Shown piece after piece: positions 25,201-35,904 of a DNA stretch of 64,000 nucleotides. The position numbers and the translations under genes are program-made. Source of the DNA: Aplectana chamaeleonis (taxonomy: Eukaryota > Nematoda > Chromadorea > Rhabditida > Cosmocercidae); contig JAPDOI010000696.1 in the NCBI GenBank assembly GCA_029168955.1, forward strand, positions 1-64,000, given 5' to 3'. How positions within the stretch are numbered: position 1 is the stretch's first letter; each line of letters begins with the position of its first letter. The notes under the pieces were generated by a model. The model searched no databases. It had not been told where the DNA came from and was given only the letters and a program-made list of their open reading frames with translations.

Positions 25201-26792
25201 TTTCAAAATATCTAGAATCCGCCGTTTGCAGGGCGCAAGAACGCAGGTGCCATACTCCAACATTGAGCGAACGTAAATTTCATAGGCCTCGATCAGCAGC
25301 TGTGGATCTTTTGAACTGAAAGTCAGGGTTCGGGCAGAATTTTGGTTTCGAGGTTTCACGCTGAATTGGAGCGTATGGTACAGGGGGAGCGGATATTGCT
25401 CACCCGTGCGTTCTGCGTCGCGGTCGGTGAGCGTCGCGCACGACAGATAGGGCGGCGACGCGACATCTAAGCTTTTATGTAAACTGGCATGAAGCATTAT
25501 TTTTTTTGCTGCGTTAATTTTATGTCACTAACGATGACCGTTTCGCCGTATATGGTGCTGGTAACTCTTCTAAACGATGGCGGCTTTTCCGCGTTCGCCG
25601 AGCGCGCGACACTCACCGGACCGTAACGCTTGCGCACGCAGTTTACTTTAAAGTATGGGATCCACTGACAGCTCACCTGGCCTGTTTTCAGTTTGTCGCT
25701 TTGAAAGTATTCGAAAAATTTTTCGAATATATTCGAATCGATTTTATCCGAATCTATTCAAAATTCGGACTTGAAAAAAGAAGGTCATTTAAATATATGA
25801 AAAATCGAACCTCAAAAAAGAGGCCATTCGAATATATTCAAAAATCGGACGTCAAAAAAGTGGGTATTCGAATCTTTTCGATATTCGGTCTTTTGGTCCA
25901 GGGCACAACTATATGTTTTAGCATCATCCACGCATTATTCAAAACTGCCGTTAAAATGTCGGTCATTCTGGCCATGATCATTATGCTGTGATTACCGTGG
26001 TTCCTGACTTCAGCCTGTTTTCACTAGAAGTAAAGAGTCTGGGTTGGTGAAACATCCAAACGGTGTTCAATCAGAACGTCAAACTTCGGCTAGACCTTGT
26101 CTTTATGACGATACATTGTTGGTTCTTCAGGTGAAGCCAATCCATGGTGGAAGCGGAGGGTTGATAACTTTTGGAGACTTTGACAGAACAAACTGTGCAC
26201 CCACGGTTTCCTATGTTGCGATCTCGTCGCGCACCTATTGGCAGTTTCCGATCGATAGTTTCTCTTTTGGACAGTTTTCGGCCAAAGGAACACAACAGGT
26301 TTCACTGACGCTTTCGTTCCTCGACGAATCTCAAAACTTTTTTGTCATTAGGTAATCTCCGACACAGGGACGTCCTTCATCGGTGTCCCAGTGTCCTCAT
26401 TCATGGTGATCCTAAGGCAAATCGGTGCCAACTACAGCGAACAGTATGGAATGTTCACGGTATTATGCGCCTATATGAAAACACTCCCTGATTTGATATT
26501 CACTATCGACGCCATCGACTACAAAATACCATCAGTTGAGTACGTGTCCGATCTGAATCTCGGAAACGGAACGGTGAGTTGATGGAGGTGTTTATTGAAA
26601 TTAAAAGAATTTTTCCGCCCTCCTGCGACTAACCAGAGACTTCAGTGTGCTCTCACTTTCTTCGTGATGGAGGGATATGGTTTCGGTCCAAGTTGGATTC
26701 TTGGCGACCCTTTTATCCGCTCATACTGTCACATTCATGACATCGGACATGAGAGAATAGGATTTGCCAGAGCGCTCCATGTCGGCCTTTGA
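10206..26792 (+). CDS. Pepsin-like aspartic protease, 8 exons (gene 1)
   Basis: The product is a secreted or lysosomal A1-family endopeptidase of the nematode ASP-1/ASP-6 type, which cleaves proteins at acid pH. Exons: 10206-10321, 10428-10558, 14299-14523, 17397-17512, 17934-18005, 26131-26298, 26352-26573, 26646-26792. All introns are GT-AG, all phases agree, and the joined frame is 398 aa with no internal stop. Residues 1-20 form a hydrophobic signal peptide and about 20-70 the propeptide. The first catalytic motif is MDTGSSDLW (Asp91), the flap is IKYGSGSC (Tyr140), and the second catalytic motif is ISDTGTSF (Asp280). The C-terminus has WILGDPFIRSYC. Introns 2, 3 and 5 are 3.7, 2.9 and 8.1 kb because of transposons. 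Compared with gene 2 it has lost the N-glycosylation sequon before the first DTG and is more diverged, but no catalytic residue is missing. Whether it is expressed is unknown. Confidence 0.92.
11481..14209. mobile_element. Foldback transposon FB-B, complete, in intron 2 of gene 1
   Basis: The element is 2729 bp. It starts CAATACCCACCCTAAG, ends with the exact complement, and is flanked by TA on both sides (11479-11480 and 14210-14211). Arms of about 1.15 kb (to about 12645 and from about 13066) enclose a spacer of about 420 bp. Open frames in the two arms are mirror images and AT-rich. The flanking gene sequence is not disrupted, because insertion was within an intron. Confidence 0.9.
15104..15229. 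repeat. Hairpin in intron 3 of gene 1
   Basis: AAAAAACACCCGGTGTTGCCGACC at the left is mirrored by GGTCACACCGGGTGTTTTAT at the right, with a loop of about 70 bp. A direct repeat of TTTTTCATACGTATCGA follows at about 15193 and 15252. This is probably a small decayed MITE. Confidence 0.45.
15373..17179. mobile_element. hAT-like non-autonomous element H1 in intron 3 of gene 1
   Basis: This 1807-bp element begins CAGGGCTGTGCGTAA and ends with the complement TTACGCACAGCCCTG. It is flanked by a perfect 8-bp duplication, CCACTGAC, at 15365-15372 and 17180-17187. CAG-type ends with an 8-bp duplication are diagnostic of the hAT superfamily. Both subterminal regions are packed with the words TTACGAT and ATTACGA. 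No transposase is recognisable inside. Part of the interior (about 15884-16100) forms an imperfect hairpin resembling family M2. Confidence 0.9.
18540..21661 (-). pseudogene. LINE endonuclease C-terminus, RT and C-terminal domain
   Basis: One reading frame runs from about 21661 to a stop at 18540-18542 if the T1 MITE (18600-19086 plus one TTAA) is disregarded. It is broken by in-frame nonsense codons near 20393, 20183, 19772 and 19700. Visible RT motifs are KAIGPDGISPAILKKLP, FRPISLLSP, ALDLSKAFDSV (motif A), GVP-stop-G (motif B, where Gln became a stop) and MYADD (motif C at 20090-20101). A CxxC-H-H/C-type finger (CPDCGAPGHDTAHLFMC) lies near the C-terminus. The copy is inactive. Confidence 0.85.
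18600..19086. mobile_element. TTAA MITE family T1, copy inside the LINE
   Basis: The 487-bp element has ends AGGCAGTGTTCACGAT and its complement, flanked by TTAA at 18596-18599 and 19087-19090. It interrupts the last codons of the LINE frame. Without the element and one TTAA, the LINE frame continues to its own stop, so the insertion was precise. TTAA targets are typical of piggyBac-like and Kolobok-like elements. Confidence 0.9.
21582..22136 (-). pseudogene. LINE AP-like endonuclease domain
   Basis: The frame shows MVQETKLSPS (catalytic Glu motif), NIYIPP and VFAGDFNTH, the hallmarks of the exonuclease-endonuclease-phosphatase fold in non-LTR elements. It is separated from the downstream RT frame by a frameshift in the overlap at 21582-21661. 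The domain would nick target DNA during target-primed reverse transcription. Confidence 0.8.
22198..22404 (-). pseudogene. LINE N-terminal region with degenerate 2A-like motif and zinc finger
   Basis: The 68-residue frame contains ILLQRAGVERNPSP followed by YPCATCGEDVTWH. The first part resembles a decayed 2A-like element (consensus D-V/I-E-x-N-P-G-P), known from the N-termini of some ingi, CR1 and L2 group elements. The second resembles the start of a PHD/C4-type finger. The Gly of the NPGP core is Ser here, so a functional 2A is not supported in this copy. Confidence 0.5.
24205..24780 (+). pseudogene. CR1-like LINE 3' fragment
   Basis: Residues encoded from 24209 include KDPQILIRAYKSYVRP, then NGTTVFNPYLKKD and SVQNNFTRKLALR, and the similarity continues to about 24780 in other frames (for example VVPTLNFLINRGALCL). 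It matches the C-terminal region of the LINE at 223-1552 but is more complete downstream. It is 5' truncated and frameshifted. Confidence 0.75.
25144..25320 (-). pseudogene. CR1-like LINE fragment, minus strand
   Basis: The frame reads KDPQLLIEAYEIYVRS, MLEYGTCVLAPCKRR and DSFTRKVSIRALG, aligning with the same C-terminal segment as the fragments at 24205 and 740. It is a third, independently diverged relic. The continuation upstream of 25320 is not LINE-like. Confidence 0.65.
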
Positions 26793-27293
26793 TGGATATT
26801 CGATTTGAGAGTACATCTATGCTTGTTCCCTAAGATGCTCGTATGCTTCTGGTGATGCTAGGGTTCTCATAAGGCTTATATCGCCTTGTACAATGAAAAT
26901 ACCTCACAAGCTTCAAACACAGAAGGACGTTTGAGCATGGAACCTTTGATGTTCTCGAAAAACTCGACGAGAGAAGAATCGCCTATTCGCCGGCATGTAT
27001 CCTAATGAGACTTTGCGTTCACCATTGAAGGTTGGCGCAAACATGGTGCCATAGGCTATAATATATTAGGTGGAGGCAAAAGTTTCCAGACTTTTCACGA
27101 CTTTGAGTAAAAGGCATTTATTTCGAAAACAAACAAGTCCCACCCCACAAATAATTCCCATCAAATTCGAGGATCCTTCGCCACCGATTGGGCAGATCAT
27201 GAATTCCCGACGCGTAGAGCTCTGGCTGTCTCGAATCAAAGCATCGTTAGTGAACTGATTTCCATCCAGGAAGTGCTACATTGAGCGGAACAG

Positions 27294-27514
27294 GGCTGGG
27301 ATTCATGGACGCTAAACCGGGGGTCCCAGCAAGGTTTGGTTGGAAATGTTCGCAAACAGCGATCCATCATTGCTAGGTGTGTTCTGGATTGGGCTACGCC
27401 TGTGTCCCATGTAACCGCACCTCCGAGGTGATGGTTTGGTTCGGATTGGTCTCAGCTGGGGCAGCTAACCAAACCAAACCCAGCCGGGACCCAATGCGTT
27501 CATGAATCCCAGCC
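27294..27514. mobile_element. Short element of family W with CWG target
   Basis: The ends are GGCTGGGATTCATG and CATGAATCCCAGCC. It is flanked by CAG on the left and CTG on the right, an imperfect 3-bp CWG duplication. The mirrored right arm of the mariner preserves the uninterrupted target and confirms the insertion point. Short inverted ends with a 3-bp CWG site suggest PIF/Harbinger, but no transposase is present. Confidence 0.75.
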
Positions 27515-27644
27515 CTGATGGTAGTAGAAAGGTGCAAGATCTGAGCTATATGGAGGGTGGGGAAGAACTTCCCAGCCCACGTCCGGCAGTTTCTGTCGAG
27601 CTATCCCAGATACGTGTTGCCGAGCATTGTTGTGAAGGCAAACA

Positions 27645-27911
27645 GTGTTTATGCGAGGGCGATTGATGGGCTGGGAAGTTCTTCTACACCCTCCATATAG
27701 CCCAGATCTTGCCTCTTCCGACTACCATCTGTTCCGCTCGATGCAGCACTTCCTGGATGGAAAACAGTTCACTAACGATGACGAAGCCAAAATGGCCTTC
27801 AAAGAATACTTCGGCTCGAAACAACCAGAACTCTACGCGTCGGGAATTCATGATCTGCCCAACCGGTGGCGAAGGATCTTTGATTGTAATGGAAAATATT
27901 TTGTCGGCTGA
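27645..27911 (+). pseudogene. Mariner transposase C-terminal fragment
   Basis: The frame contains HPPYSPDLASSDYHLFRSMQ, the third catalytic Asp region of mariner DD34D transposases (Asp in SSDYHLF), then FLDGKQF, LPNRWRRIFDCNGKYF and a stop. The DNA-binding domain and the first two Asp residues are missing, so the protein is inactive. Confidence 0.85.
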
Positions 27912-28226
27912 GCCTTGTTTGTTTTTGAAATATGTCAATTATTCAGAGTCGTGAAAAGTCCGGAAACTTTTGCATCAACCTTATAGATGCACCGAACTTG
28001 CGCTAACCTCCATGGGGAACGCAAAGTCTCATAAGGATCCATGCCAATGTTATTTGCCTATCTCACTCATGCTGGCTTGCTATTAGACCGTCTAGTGATC
28101 AACAACAATATGTCAAGTTCCGCCTCAACTATATACTGCATATGTCAACTTTATTCTAGGCTAATGAAATTCAGACGAGGTGGTCATGTAAGTTCTAGTT
28201 GGTCACAATTGCTCCGGTGTGCATTT

Positions 28227-28373
28227 AACGTCGGCATAGATCCTAATGAGACTGCATTCACTACTGGAGGTTGGCGCAAACGCGGTACCATATGCTATAT
28301 CATAGGTGCACCGAGTTAACGGCAACCCCGAATGGGAAACGCAAAGTCTCATTAGGATTCATGCCGATGTTAT
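28227..28373. mobile_element. MITE family S, intact copy
   Basis: The 147-bp near-palindrome begins AACGTCGGCATAGATCC and ends GGATTCATGCCGATGTT. It lies 170 bp from the copy split by mariner and serves as its empty-site reference. Confidence 0.75.
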
Positions 28374-29204
28374 TCGAAAAGTCTGAAAAGGAACAGAACG
28401 ATCAATAATATTCAAGTGGACAATCTCACCAAAACCTCTATGAATTGCAAAGCTAGTTTCTTGCCAGACACCGGTTGAAATAGGTGGCTTTGGGTAGTGT
28501 TCAAACCGCGACAAATGCGGGGAGGAGTGAGGGATGTGATTGGTGGTAATCGGTGCATCCTCCAATGACAACCTTTCGCTTCTCCCCCCGCCCTTTTCGC
28601 GGTTTTGACGCAATACGTCAACCACCTGATGACGCTGGGTATAGACAATGCCGTATTTCTTGATTGATTGAATAATCGATTGATTCAGTTATTAATTCGC
28701 TCCTCGTTCATGCATTAAAACCAACAGCTTTGTGCCATAATTAATACGAGGCCGATATATCCTGTCCCAAACGAGATGGCAAGCGTAGAGTCCAAAGAAG
28801 CAGCGCGCCGCCCTCTGCGTCTCTGACAGCATCAGCGACCTGAAGCATCTGTATGGATGTCAAAGTTGTCTGAGACACTATAGAGACTGCAACCAAACTT
28901 CAAAGGGAAATAGTGGCTTCAGACAAGTTAAAACAACTCGGCTGTATAGAGTTTACCGTGAAATCAACGGGTTAGACGATGACTGTGCGCTCCGACCTGT
29001 TATCCATATCCTGAAAAACTTTCCCTGCCACGTGAAGAACAAAATATGTATCGATAGTGAATAACACGAGCATTTCGAGAGAAAAGAACGCAACAGAGTA
29101 ATGGAGTATGTAAGAAAATGAAGTAGAAAGTTAAAAAACGTGCCAAAATACGAAAATGTCAGAGACGCAGAGCTCTGAAGATTTCAGAAATGTTACGAAT
29201 ACTA

Positions 29205-29245
29205 ATTTCAACAACTTACCGAAGTCTTCCGTAAGTTGTTGAAAT
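29205..29245. repeat. Near-perfect 41-nt hairpin inside element P
   Basis: Twenty-base arms starting ATTTCAACAACTTAC pair with one mismatch around a 1-nt loop. The tight hairpin would extrude as a cruciform or form an RNA stem. No function is evident. Confidence 0.7.
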
Positions 29246-29340
29246 CGTGATCGTAAGCTACGCAGCCTCATGCCCTAATGTGTTCGCAACATTTTCGGAA
29301 CTGTTCTGTAACTCTCTAAAATGTTGATTACAACTATTAC

Positions 29341-29440
29341 TGTCGCGCCGCAAACCCCCCGCCGCGGCCATTAGGTCGCGGCGCCGCGGGGTTCGCGTTG
29401 CGACGACGGGCGATCGGGGCGAGGGGCTACGCCCGCGTGT
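29341..29440. other. GC-rich block inside element P
   Basis: About 100 bp rich in CG dinucleotides (GCCGCGGCC, GCGGCGCCGCGGGG, GGCGATCGGGGCG) interrupts AT-rich surroundings. Parts are self-complementary. It is not coding and resembles neither rRNA nor another feature that I recognise. Confidence 0.4.
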
Positions 29441-29459
29441 TTTTCACTTACATGTGCAT

Positions 29460-29620
29460 CTAGAGTTCGCACAATAATTTTAGTCTGATGAATGGACGGG
29501 CCCGCTGCGGTAGATCACCCCGCGCAAATCGAAACCGCATTCTCCAGTAAGGCCGCCAACCCGGCACGGCGAGCCGCCTGGTCCATGCGTCAGACTAGAT
29601 CGAAAACGGAAACCATATGT
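29460..29620. repeat. Short dispersed inverted-repeat element, copy 1
   Basis: AGTCTGATGAATGGAC is mirrored by GTCCATGCGTCAGACT about 110 bp away. The second copy is at 59330-59490. Similarity extends 20-25 bp outside the stem on both sides (ending GAAAACGGAAACCATA), so the mobile unit is about 160 bp. Confidence 0.65.
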
Positions 29621-31690
29621 ATTGGGAGCGGTTGAAACCGTTCATAGGAGAATAAAAGTCTACCTCTAATGAAAGAACATTCAGCACTAGATGATGACAC
29701 CCACAATGACTCACGAGATTCCTTCATGAAAGCAACTTTAGCAATTTTTTTTCACAAACTTTAATTCACAAAATTTCTTCTTTGTGCGATAAATTTGAGA
29801 CGCCAATTTTTCTAGTTGAAAAGTTCAAACAAAGCACTAATCAGCAATATTTATTTTCCAAAGTATTGATTTTGTTTTCAAAAACTGAAAAACAACTCAT
29901 TTAGTTACCAAAAGCGTTGTTTGATAAAGTAATAAATAATTCGTGATATAAACAGGTTTAAATAGGGAATTGCTTGTATTACTCAGTTACATATGAAGTT
30001 AGTGCTCCAAAAAGAAGAAATTTCACGAATCGGTGTTATTTCATTTAGGGCAGATTAGGCGTTTCAATGGGACACGAGTATCGACAGCTATAAATATTCA
30101 CTACTGCTACCACACACTTTATTCGAATGCAAATTTCTAAAAAGAACAAATTTCACGGGCAGTGATAAGGAGCTTTGTTTAAAGGGAGAAATCGAATTCT
30201 ATATCACGCCTTGTCAAAATAACTGAACAGGGAGGAAAATTCTTTTTCGAAAAACCGCAGTTATTCTAGCATCAACTTTGTAAAAATTAACCCATCTCAT
30301 TTAGTTACCAAAAGCTGTTGTAAACTGTGACTTGGAACATTATTGCTTCATTGTACATACATTCTTCATTCAGATGCTAACCATTTGTGCCCATTTGAAT
30401 TAACAGAGTCACAGGAGAGCAGAAGTTTGCTTAGAAGTGTGATTTCTACGGTATTACGCAGTACTTTGTAGAACATGCAATTCACACCTTCTCCATCCGC
30501 TGACGTGTACCCCGACTACTTTGGCAATAAACCTTGGCTGTAGCTGTGAGCGCGGCTCCCTGTTCCTCGTATATTCTTCGACTGCTCCATCATCTTCTTC
30601 CGAAAGGGGATTTCGTGGCAGTGAATGAACAGCTTCGATCTTTTACTAATTCCGTTGTGCTATCACTTGAAAACATCGTTAATTCGCCACGAAGAGAAGG
30701 TCGTAGAAAACTAAAAAAAATAAAAAATAAAACCAAAATAGCCATAGTAACTCTAATCTTCATGCCAAGTCTTTTTTGATAAGAATATTCAGATTCTCTA
30801 TCTAATATAAAACAATATCATCAGTTAATAACTATATCATAAGTATAATATAATATCATCAGTTAAAAAAACACAACATAATTTTCAAGTAGAGCTCTTG
30901 GTGCTATTCTTTTCAAAGTTGTTAGACATTCGCACGGATTATCGACCCAGATGTGCTAGATTATCAACCCCATGTCCACTTTTGGGAGGCCATCACTCTG
31001 GGAGCGCATTTTCAGAGTCTTAAGCGGCATTGATGATTTCAGCTAGCCCCAATCTAAAGATTGTGCCTAAAAATTGTTAAAATTTTAATTTTCTGTTAAT
31101 CAAATGCCACAAAGCCGTCAAACCCTGACTTCTGGACACGCTGTTATATATTTTTTCACCCGTGCTTAACAGGTTTCTAAAAGGAAATTTGATAAGCAGT
31201 GAAAAAAAAAGATTTGAGAGAGTATGTGTAACGCACGAGCAAAGTGAAGGGTGAAAAACGATGAAACTGATCAATAAAGGAAGAGGTTGCAAAAGCCTTA
31301 CAGTTAGTTGTTCCTGCAAATATTTGTCACGCTTCCGACGTCTACTAAGCTGCCTGCCGAATAGCGCGATTTGTAACTAACAATAACTAAACTGCAAGTT
31401 TCTCCACGCTCATAAGGCCCATCGAAACATGATTTTAGCATTTTAACCTGCTCGTAACATTATCGAAAACTTCAGAGAGGGCGGCGCGCTGCTTCTTTGG
31501 ACTCTATGCTTGCCATCTCGTTTGGGACAGGGTATACTACAGCTATACTCTGCTTTAAACAAGTGCGCTTTCCTAGAGCGTAGAGAGCCGACACTTTCAG
31601 TCTGCGTCCCTGCCCTACGAAATTATAATGCGTTAAGTGCTACCTATCACAATGCGTTATTCATACTCCTCAACGCCAGCGCGTCCCGTA

Positions 31691-31864
31691 CTGTCGTTCT
31701 CTGAGCCGAACTCCGATCCGCACTTGCGGACTACGGCTATTGCATCATGCGGCACGTGAGAATCTTGCTGGGATAACTTGGTCCCGGCACGATTATCACG
31801 TGCCGCATGATGAAACATCCGTAGTGCGCAATCAAGGACCGGAATTTGGCTCAGACAACGATGG
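31691..31864. mobile_element. MITE family M2, copy 1
   Basis: The ends are CTGTCGTTCTCTGAGCC and its mirrored variant, flanked by TA. The interior holds a long inverted repeat (GCATCATGCGGCACGTGA with TCACGTGCCGCATGATG). The related copy is at 59141-59323. Confidence 0.8.
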
Positions 31865-32618
31865 TACTTCTCCGGGCCAGCGCGCGTGAAGCGCTGGCGC
31901 TGAGAAGTATGAAAAGCGCCTAACCAGGCATTGGAAGCGATCGCTTCCGTCACAAACGCCCTCTACATCCTGACAACGAAATCGCTCTGCGTATCTGTCA
32001 TAAGCTCCATTCCGTCGCGATTCTGGAGCAAGAAAGCGAATATCTAAGTACATACTCTTGCTAAGTGTTGTATGTGAAAACGGGTAGCATTTGATAAACT
32101 TAACGAAAAAACAACTGATGCATGTAGCTCTCCTAAAGGCAGCGTACGCGCAAAAACCGTGTTTATTTTTATTTTACTTTTTTGCTCAGGTGGGCCTATC
32201 ATGTTGTGATATCTCGCCAAGAAGCCATCCAGAACACTTTTTGATGAAAATCCCGGAGCATTCCCTTTTTTCGTGCCTGCCCGGTGTGTCTTGTGTAATA
32301 CACAAATGTCATAAAACTGGACGTCTGGAACGGTTTAGCCCCTTTAACTATTTAAGTTGACTATTTCTTTTGGCCTTTCCATTGTCGAGAATTCTACAAA
32401 TAAACAACAAGCTTCCAATACTCACGTTCGTACGCCAGGATCTCTCAAAATAAAGAATACAGAATTTAGGAATTCCCCGGTCTGTCGGAGCCTCTCGTGG
32501 CGCTTCTGGTCCTCGTGCTAGATGATCGGCTGGGAAAACGCTTTTTCGGACCATGGAACAGTTTTGAAGAGGCTATAGCATCACGAATACGCAGCACTGA
32601 GGTCTCAAGCTTTACCAA

Positions 32619-33717
32619 CAGGGCTGTGCAGAACTCTTTTTCAAAAACTTCGGAAACGGAAACGGAAGAGACCAAAAAAATGCTGGGTTGTCTCATTCTC
32701 ACGCTGTTACTCATTGGCCGCAGCTTTCATCCAATAACAATTGATTTCAGTCAATAAACTAATACTTATTCAAAATAAAGTCACTACGAGACATTCAGCG
32801 ATTTCGAAGTCTCGCTTCTGGAAATCCCAAAAGGCAACTTCTAAAAATACTGGCTACATGTACTCGCTCTTCGAAATAGTGTACAGCAGGGCTGTGCGGT
32901 GATTGCCGTTTGCCGATTACAGTCTGCTGGCAGTCTTGGCGTCTGCCCTTGCCGTTTGCCGAAATTTTATTTTTTGTTGCCGCACACCTCTTGGGCGCAG
33001 CCTGTCTCCCAGAAAGCGTCCAAGCGACAGCAGGTGTCCTTCAAGGCTAATCAGAAGTCAATTTTCAGCTAATCAGCGACCACTTTTCTTCTTTCGAGCC
33101 ATATTTGCCTATTGGAGTGGATATCAAACAACTGAATTCGAAAATTGCGAGAAACAATTCCTCGGCGAGATGAGAAAATTCTCTTATGATCTGCCCCAAA
33201 CGAGCTTTGCCGCTGCCCGTGGTCATCTCCACTTGTCTCCACCGAGACTCCTTTATGGAAGACAGGCTGCACGTGCAAAAAAACTATCAAGATTTTTGTT
33301 GCTGTCGTGACGGTAAATAAGCGAATAAGTGCAATCAAGAAGAAAAGCTTCACAAAATCATTGAATCTCAAAGAAACAGCTAAATACCATATTTTCAAAA
33401 ATAATCCTCAGAAGGCCTTCAGATTTCTGCCACGCCCATATCGTGGCATCATTTTATAGAATTGCAATCGCATGCCCCAAACTTCGTGAATGATCTCAGC
33501 CAAGCTCAAATATTCGCTTGAACACGAGGGGTTAGATGTAATTTTCAGCGTCGCATGAAACTTTCGAAAATCTTTGCCTAGACCCTTTATTGTAGGTCGT
33601 GTTGCACTATTTTAATCCGTTTCCGGACCCAAAAGCTCGGAAATGGAAGCGGAACGGAACAGCTCAAAAAACACCGGAAATATGGAAACGGAATCGGAAC
33701 AGTTTCGCACAGCCCTG
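32619..33717. mobile_element. hAT-like element H2
   Basis: The 1099-bp element starts CAGGGCTGTGCAGAA and ends TTTCGCACAGCCCTG, with a perfect 8-bp duplication TTTACCAA (32611-32618, 33718-33725). The subterminal words are GGAAACGG and GGAACGG. A second, partial hAT-type end (CAGGGCTGTGCGGTGATTG) at about 32887 with GCCGTTTGCCG words suggests a nested relative. No transposase was found. Confidence 0.9.
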
Positions 33718-34061
33718 TTTACCAACCATCTCCACTCGGTTCAAACACTGGATTGAGAAGAGAAAACCAAATGTGGCTCTTAGCGCGGATGCTTGACAAA
33801 TGCAAGATCTACAAAATTTAATCTACTCACATTTCGAGATCTATTACTTGTACAATAGAAGCTCACGCATTTGCCGCTCGAAACTTCTCCAGAAACTTCT
33901 CCACTTCAAAAGCAATCGCAGGGAAGTCAGGCACGCAATGCTCATCATCTCTGCCAACGCGTAGCTAGATGCCTCCGAGGGCGCGGCCTGAAACGCCGCC
34001 CCATTCCATGTAGCGGTAAACTACGGTTTTGGCTACGATAGCTAAAACCCGCATATTCTTG

Positions 34062-35322
34062 CTCAGACGATAGCAGGCCCTGAGCCCACCCCGAATGCAC
34101 CCCGAGCCGCGTCCATGTTGCGCTCAGGGTGACAAATTTGGCAATTTCCGGGCCACATATGTTGCGTTCCAGGCCGCATACGTTGCGCTCCGGGTGCTGC
34201 CGACGAGATTGATTCACGCAGCGCTCTGAGCGCAACTGTCGGCTGATGACGTCACAGTATATCATACAGCGTAGATAGTTGCGCCCCGGGCGCTTTCTAT
34301 AAACCGATTTAAGCAACAGAGTTGCAAAAATCGATACCTCGAAGTGGTTCAGACGCTCCGCTGATCGATTTTTCAAGGAAGAATCCAACGATTTCAACAC
34401 ATTCACCGAATCACCCCACCCTACTGAATTTCCTTGGATATATATGACCCTTAATTCTCCCTTTTCTAAACTATTGCTGATTATGAAATACCTTTAAGCT
34501 TAATACACTTTCCCCTGCTTAGAATTTTGATTCTGTCACAATTTCCCTCACAACTTCACCCATTAATCTTCTGACTTCACCTGATTTCCTTCAGCTATTA
34601 GGTATATTTCCCTGAAATTATTAGGTATTCATAACAACCGCCCTTTCTCAGTCCTTCTAATGATCTCGAAAGAGACGCAGCGTACGGGAGCAGATGCACG
34701 CGATTAATGGAAATAAATTTCACTTGGAAACAGATGATAAGCTGAATATCGTATTTTAGAACACTCAAAATGCGTATTAAATCCAGTTAACCCTCCCGAA
34801 TCAATTGTTGTTTTCCGATTTCGGACATTTTAATTTTTCAGAGTGAATGTTCAAATTTAAATATCCGAGCGATTCGTTTTTCTCATTTTTTTCAAATTGC
34901 TAGATAAATCCGAAATATTCCCTTCATGAATATTTGCAAAGAGCGTTCGGAAAGTCATGTTAACGTTTCATTTTTTGAATACACTCTTAATATTGCACAA
35001 ATATGAAGAATATAGTGAATTCTAGGATGGTCGAATATTGAGCGCAAATGGAGCAATTACAAGCTCTACAAGAGAAACAGTGAGAATTCCGCTCAAAAAT
35101 CGCAGGAAGCCCAGATGCTCTTCCTTGTTTCAATTGATTCATCGAATTTCGAAATGCGCGCGTCAGTCAACGCACGTGGCCTGGAGAGAAACCTGAACAC
35201 ACTGCACGTTGCAATCACAACCGAAATGCACCGCAAGTTCGAATATCAACTGCTCTGCGTTTCGGTTGTAGTGGGCGGGGAGAGGCGGAGCCGGTTGCGC
35301 CCGGGGCCTGCTATTGTCTGAG
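34062..35322. mobile_element. Element Y nested in X
   Basis: The 1261-bp element begins CTCAGACGATAGCAGGCCC and ends with the mirrored variant GGGCCTGCTATTGTCTGAG. Element X copy 2 is continuous across this point and shows only a shared TG at the junction. The left end has repeated GTTGCGCTC-type words. The superfamily is unassigned. Confidence 0.75.
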
Positions 35323-35904
35323 TGTGTCAAGGCTACAAGGGTGCAAATTCTGCGCGTATTCTACGTAAAAACGAAGGCCAAATTTGAAACATCGATCTCT
35401 CTGACGCTAAACCCGTATATTCTCGCTATAGTTTTGTAGCGAGAATCTACGGATTTAGCGACAACCTGTGTTAGAATGCAATCTCAACCCGCGTTGGCTA
35501 CGCAGAACGCAGGGATGCGGTTTGAACAGTGTTGGCCCAGTCAACCCACGGATAACTTGACACTCTGTGGGTGGTCGTGGAGGGTGACCCCGTGTCGCTC
35601 TGTGGAAGACCTTGCTAGGAATAATTTTGGCCGCTGGGATGCTGCAGGCGTGGGGAAGAAACGGCGATGCGCTCGATCGCAGCGGGGATCGCCTTTCTAG
35701 TACAGATCAAGGCTGGGTGGGTCGATCGACCCAGTGCTGCAACGAGAATAGGCGTAGAATATGCGGGTGCTGTAGCGAGAATTTACGTAGAATATGCGGG
35801 CGCTGTAGCTGAAATTCCACCAACTGAGGCTAAACTTTCCGTAACTTACGTAAATTCTCGTGTCAAAATCAGACTAGATGCCTCCGAAACCCTAGGCATC
35901 TCTG

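Larger units (their letters stand above)
22772..25909. mobile_element. Element Z, copy 1 (3.1 kb), in intron 5 of gene 1
   Basis: The ends GTTGTGCC and GGCACAAC are flanked by TATA on both sides. Both subterminal regions (22780-23020 and 25690-25900) are filled with ATTCGAAT-type words and the phrase ATCGGACCTCAAAAA. The second copy (38430-40272) shares the ends and the inner flanks but not the interior. The interior here holds two CR1-like fragments and two small hairpins (about 23840-23982 and 25397-25640). No transposase is visible, so the superfamily is unassigned. Confidence 0.8.
27066..27983. mobile_element. Palindromic mariner derivative
   Basis: The terminal repeats are of mariner type (TTAGGTGGAGGCAAAAGTTT on the left, the mirrored variant on the right), with TA on both sides. 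The left arm (27066 to about 27575) is an inverted copy of the right arm (from about 27660), so the transposase 3' region is present at both ends. A 221-bp family W element interrupts the left arm. Confidence 0.85.
26989..28054. mobile_element. MITE family S, split by a mariner insertion
   Basis: The left half (26989-27065) and right half (27984-28054) together match the intact MITE at 28227-28373: inverted ends around CGGCATGTATCCTAATGAG and CTCATAAGGATCCATGCC, and a central TATA. The mariner at 27066-27983 sits in the central TA. Confidence 0.8.
28758..31534. mobile_element. 2.8 kb element P with about 60-bp terminal inverted repeats
   Basis: The ends TATCCTGTCCCAAACGAGAT and, mirrored, the closing GGGACAGGGTA match for about 60 bp with few mismatches and are flanked by TA. 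The interior is AT-rich apart from a GC-rich block at 29341-29440, holds direct repeats of TTTAGTTACCAAAAGC near 29900 and 30305, and has no credible transposase. It is probably a non-autonomous Tc1/mariner-type element. Confidence 0.8.
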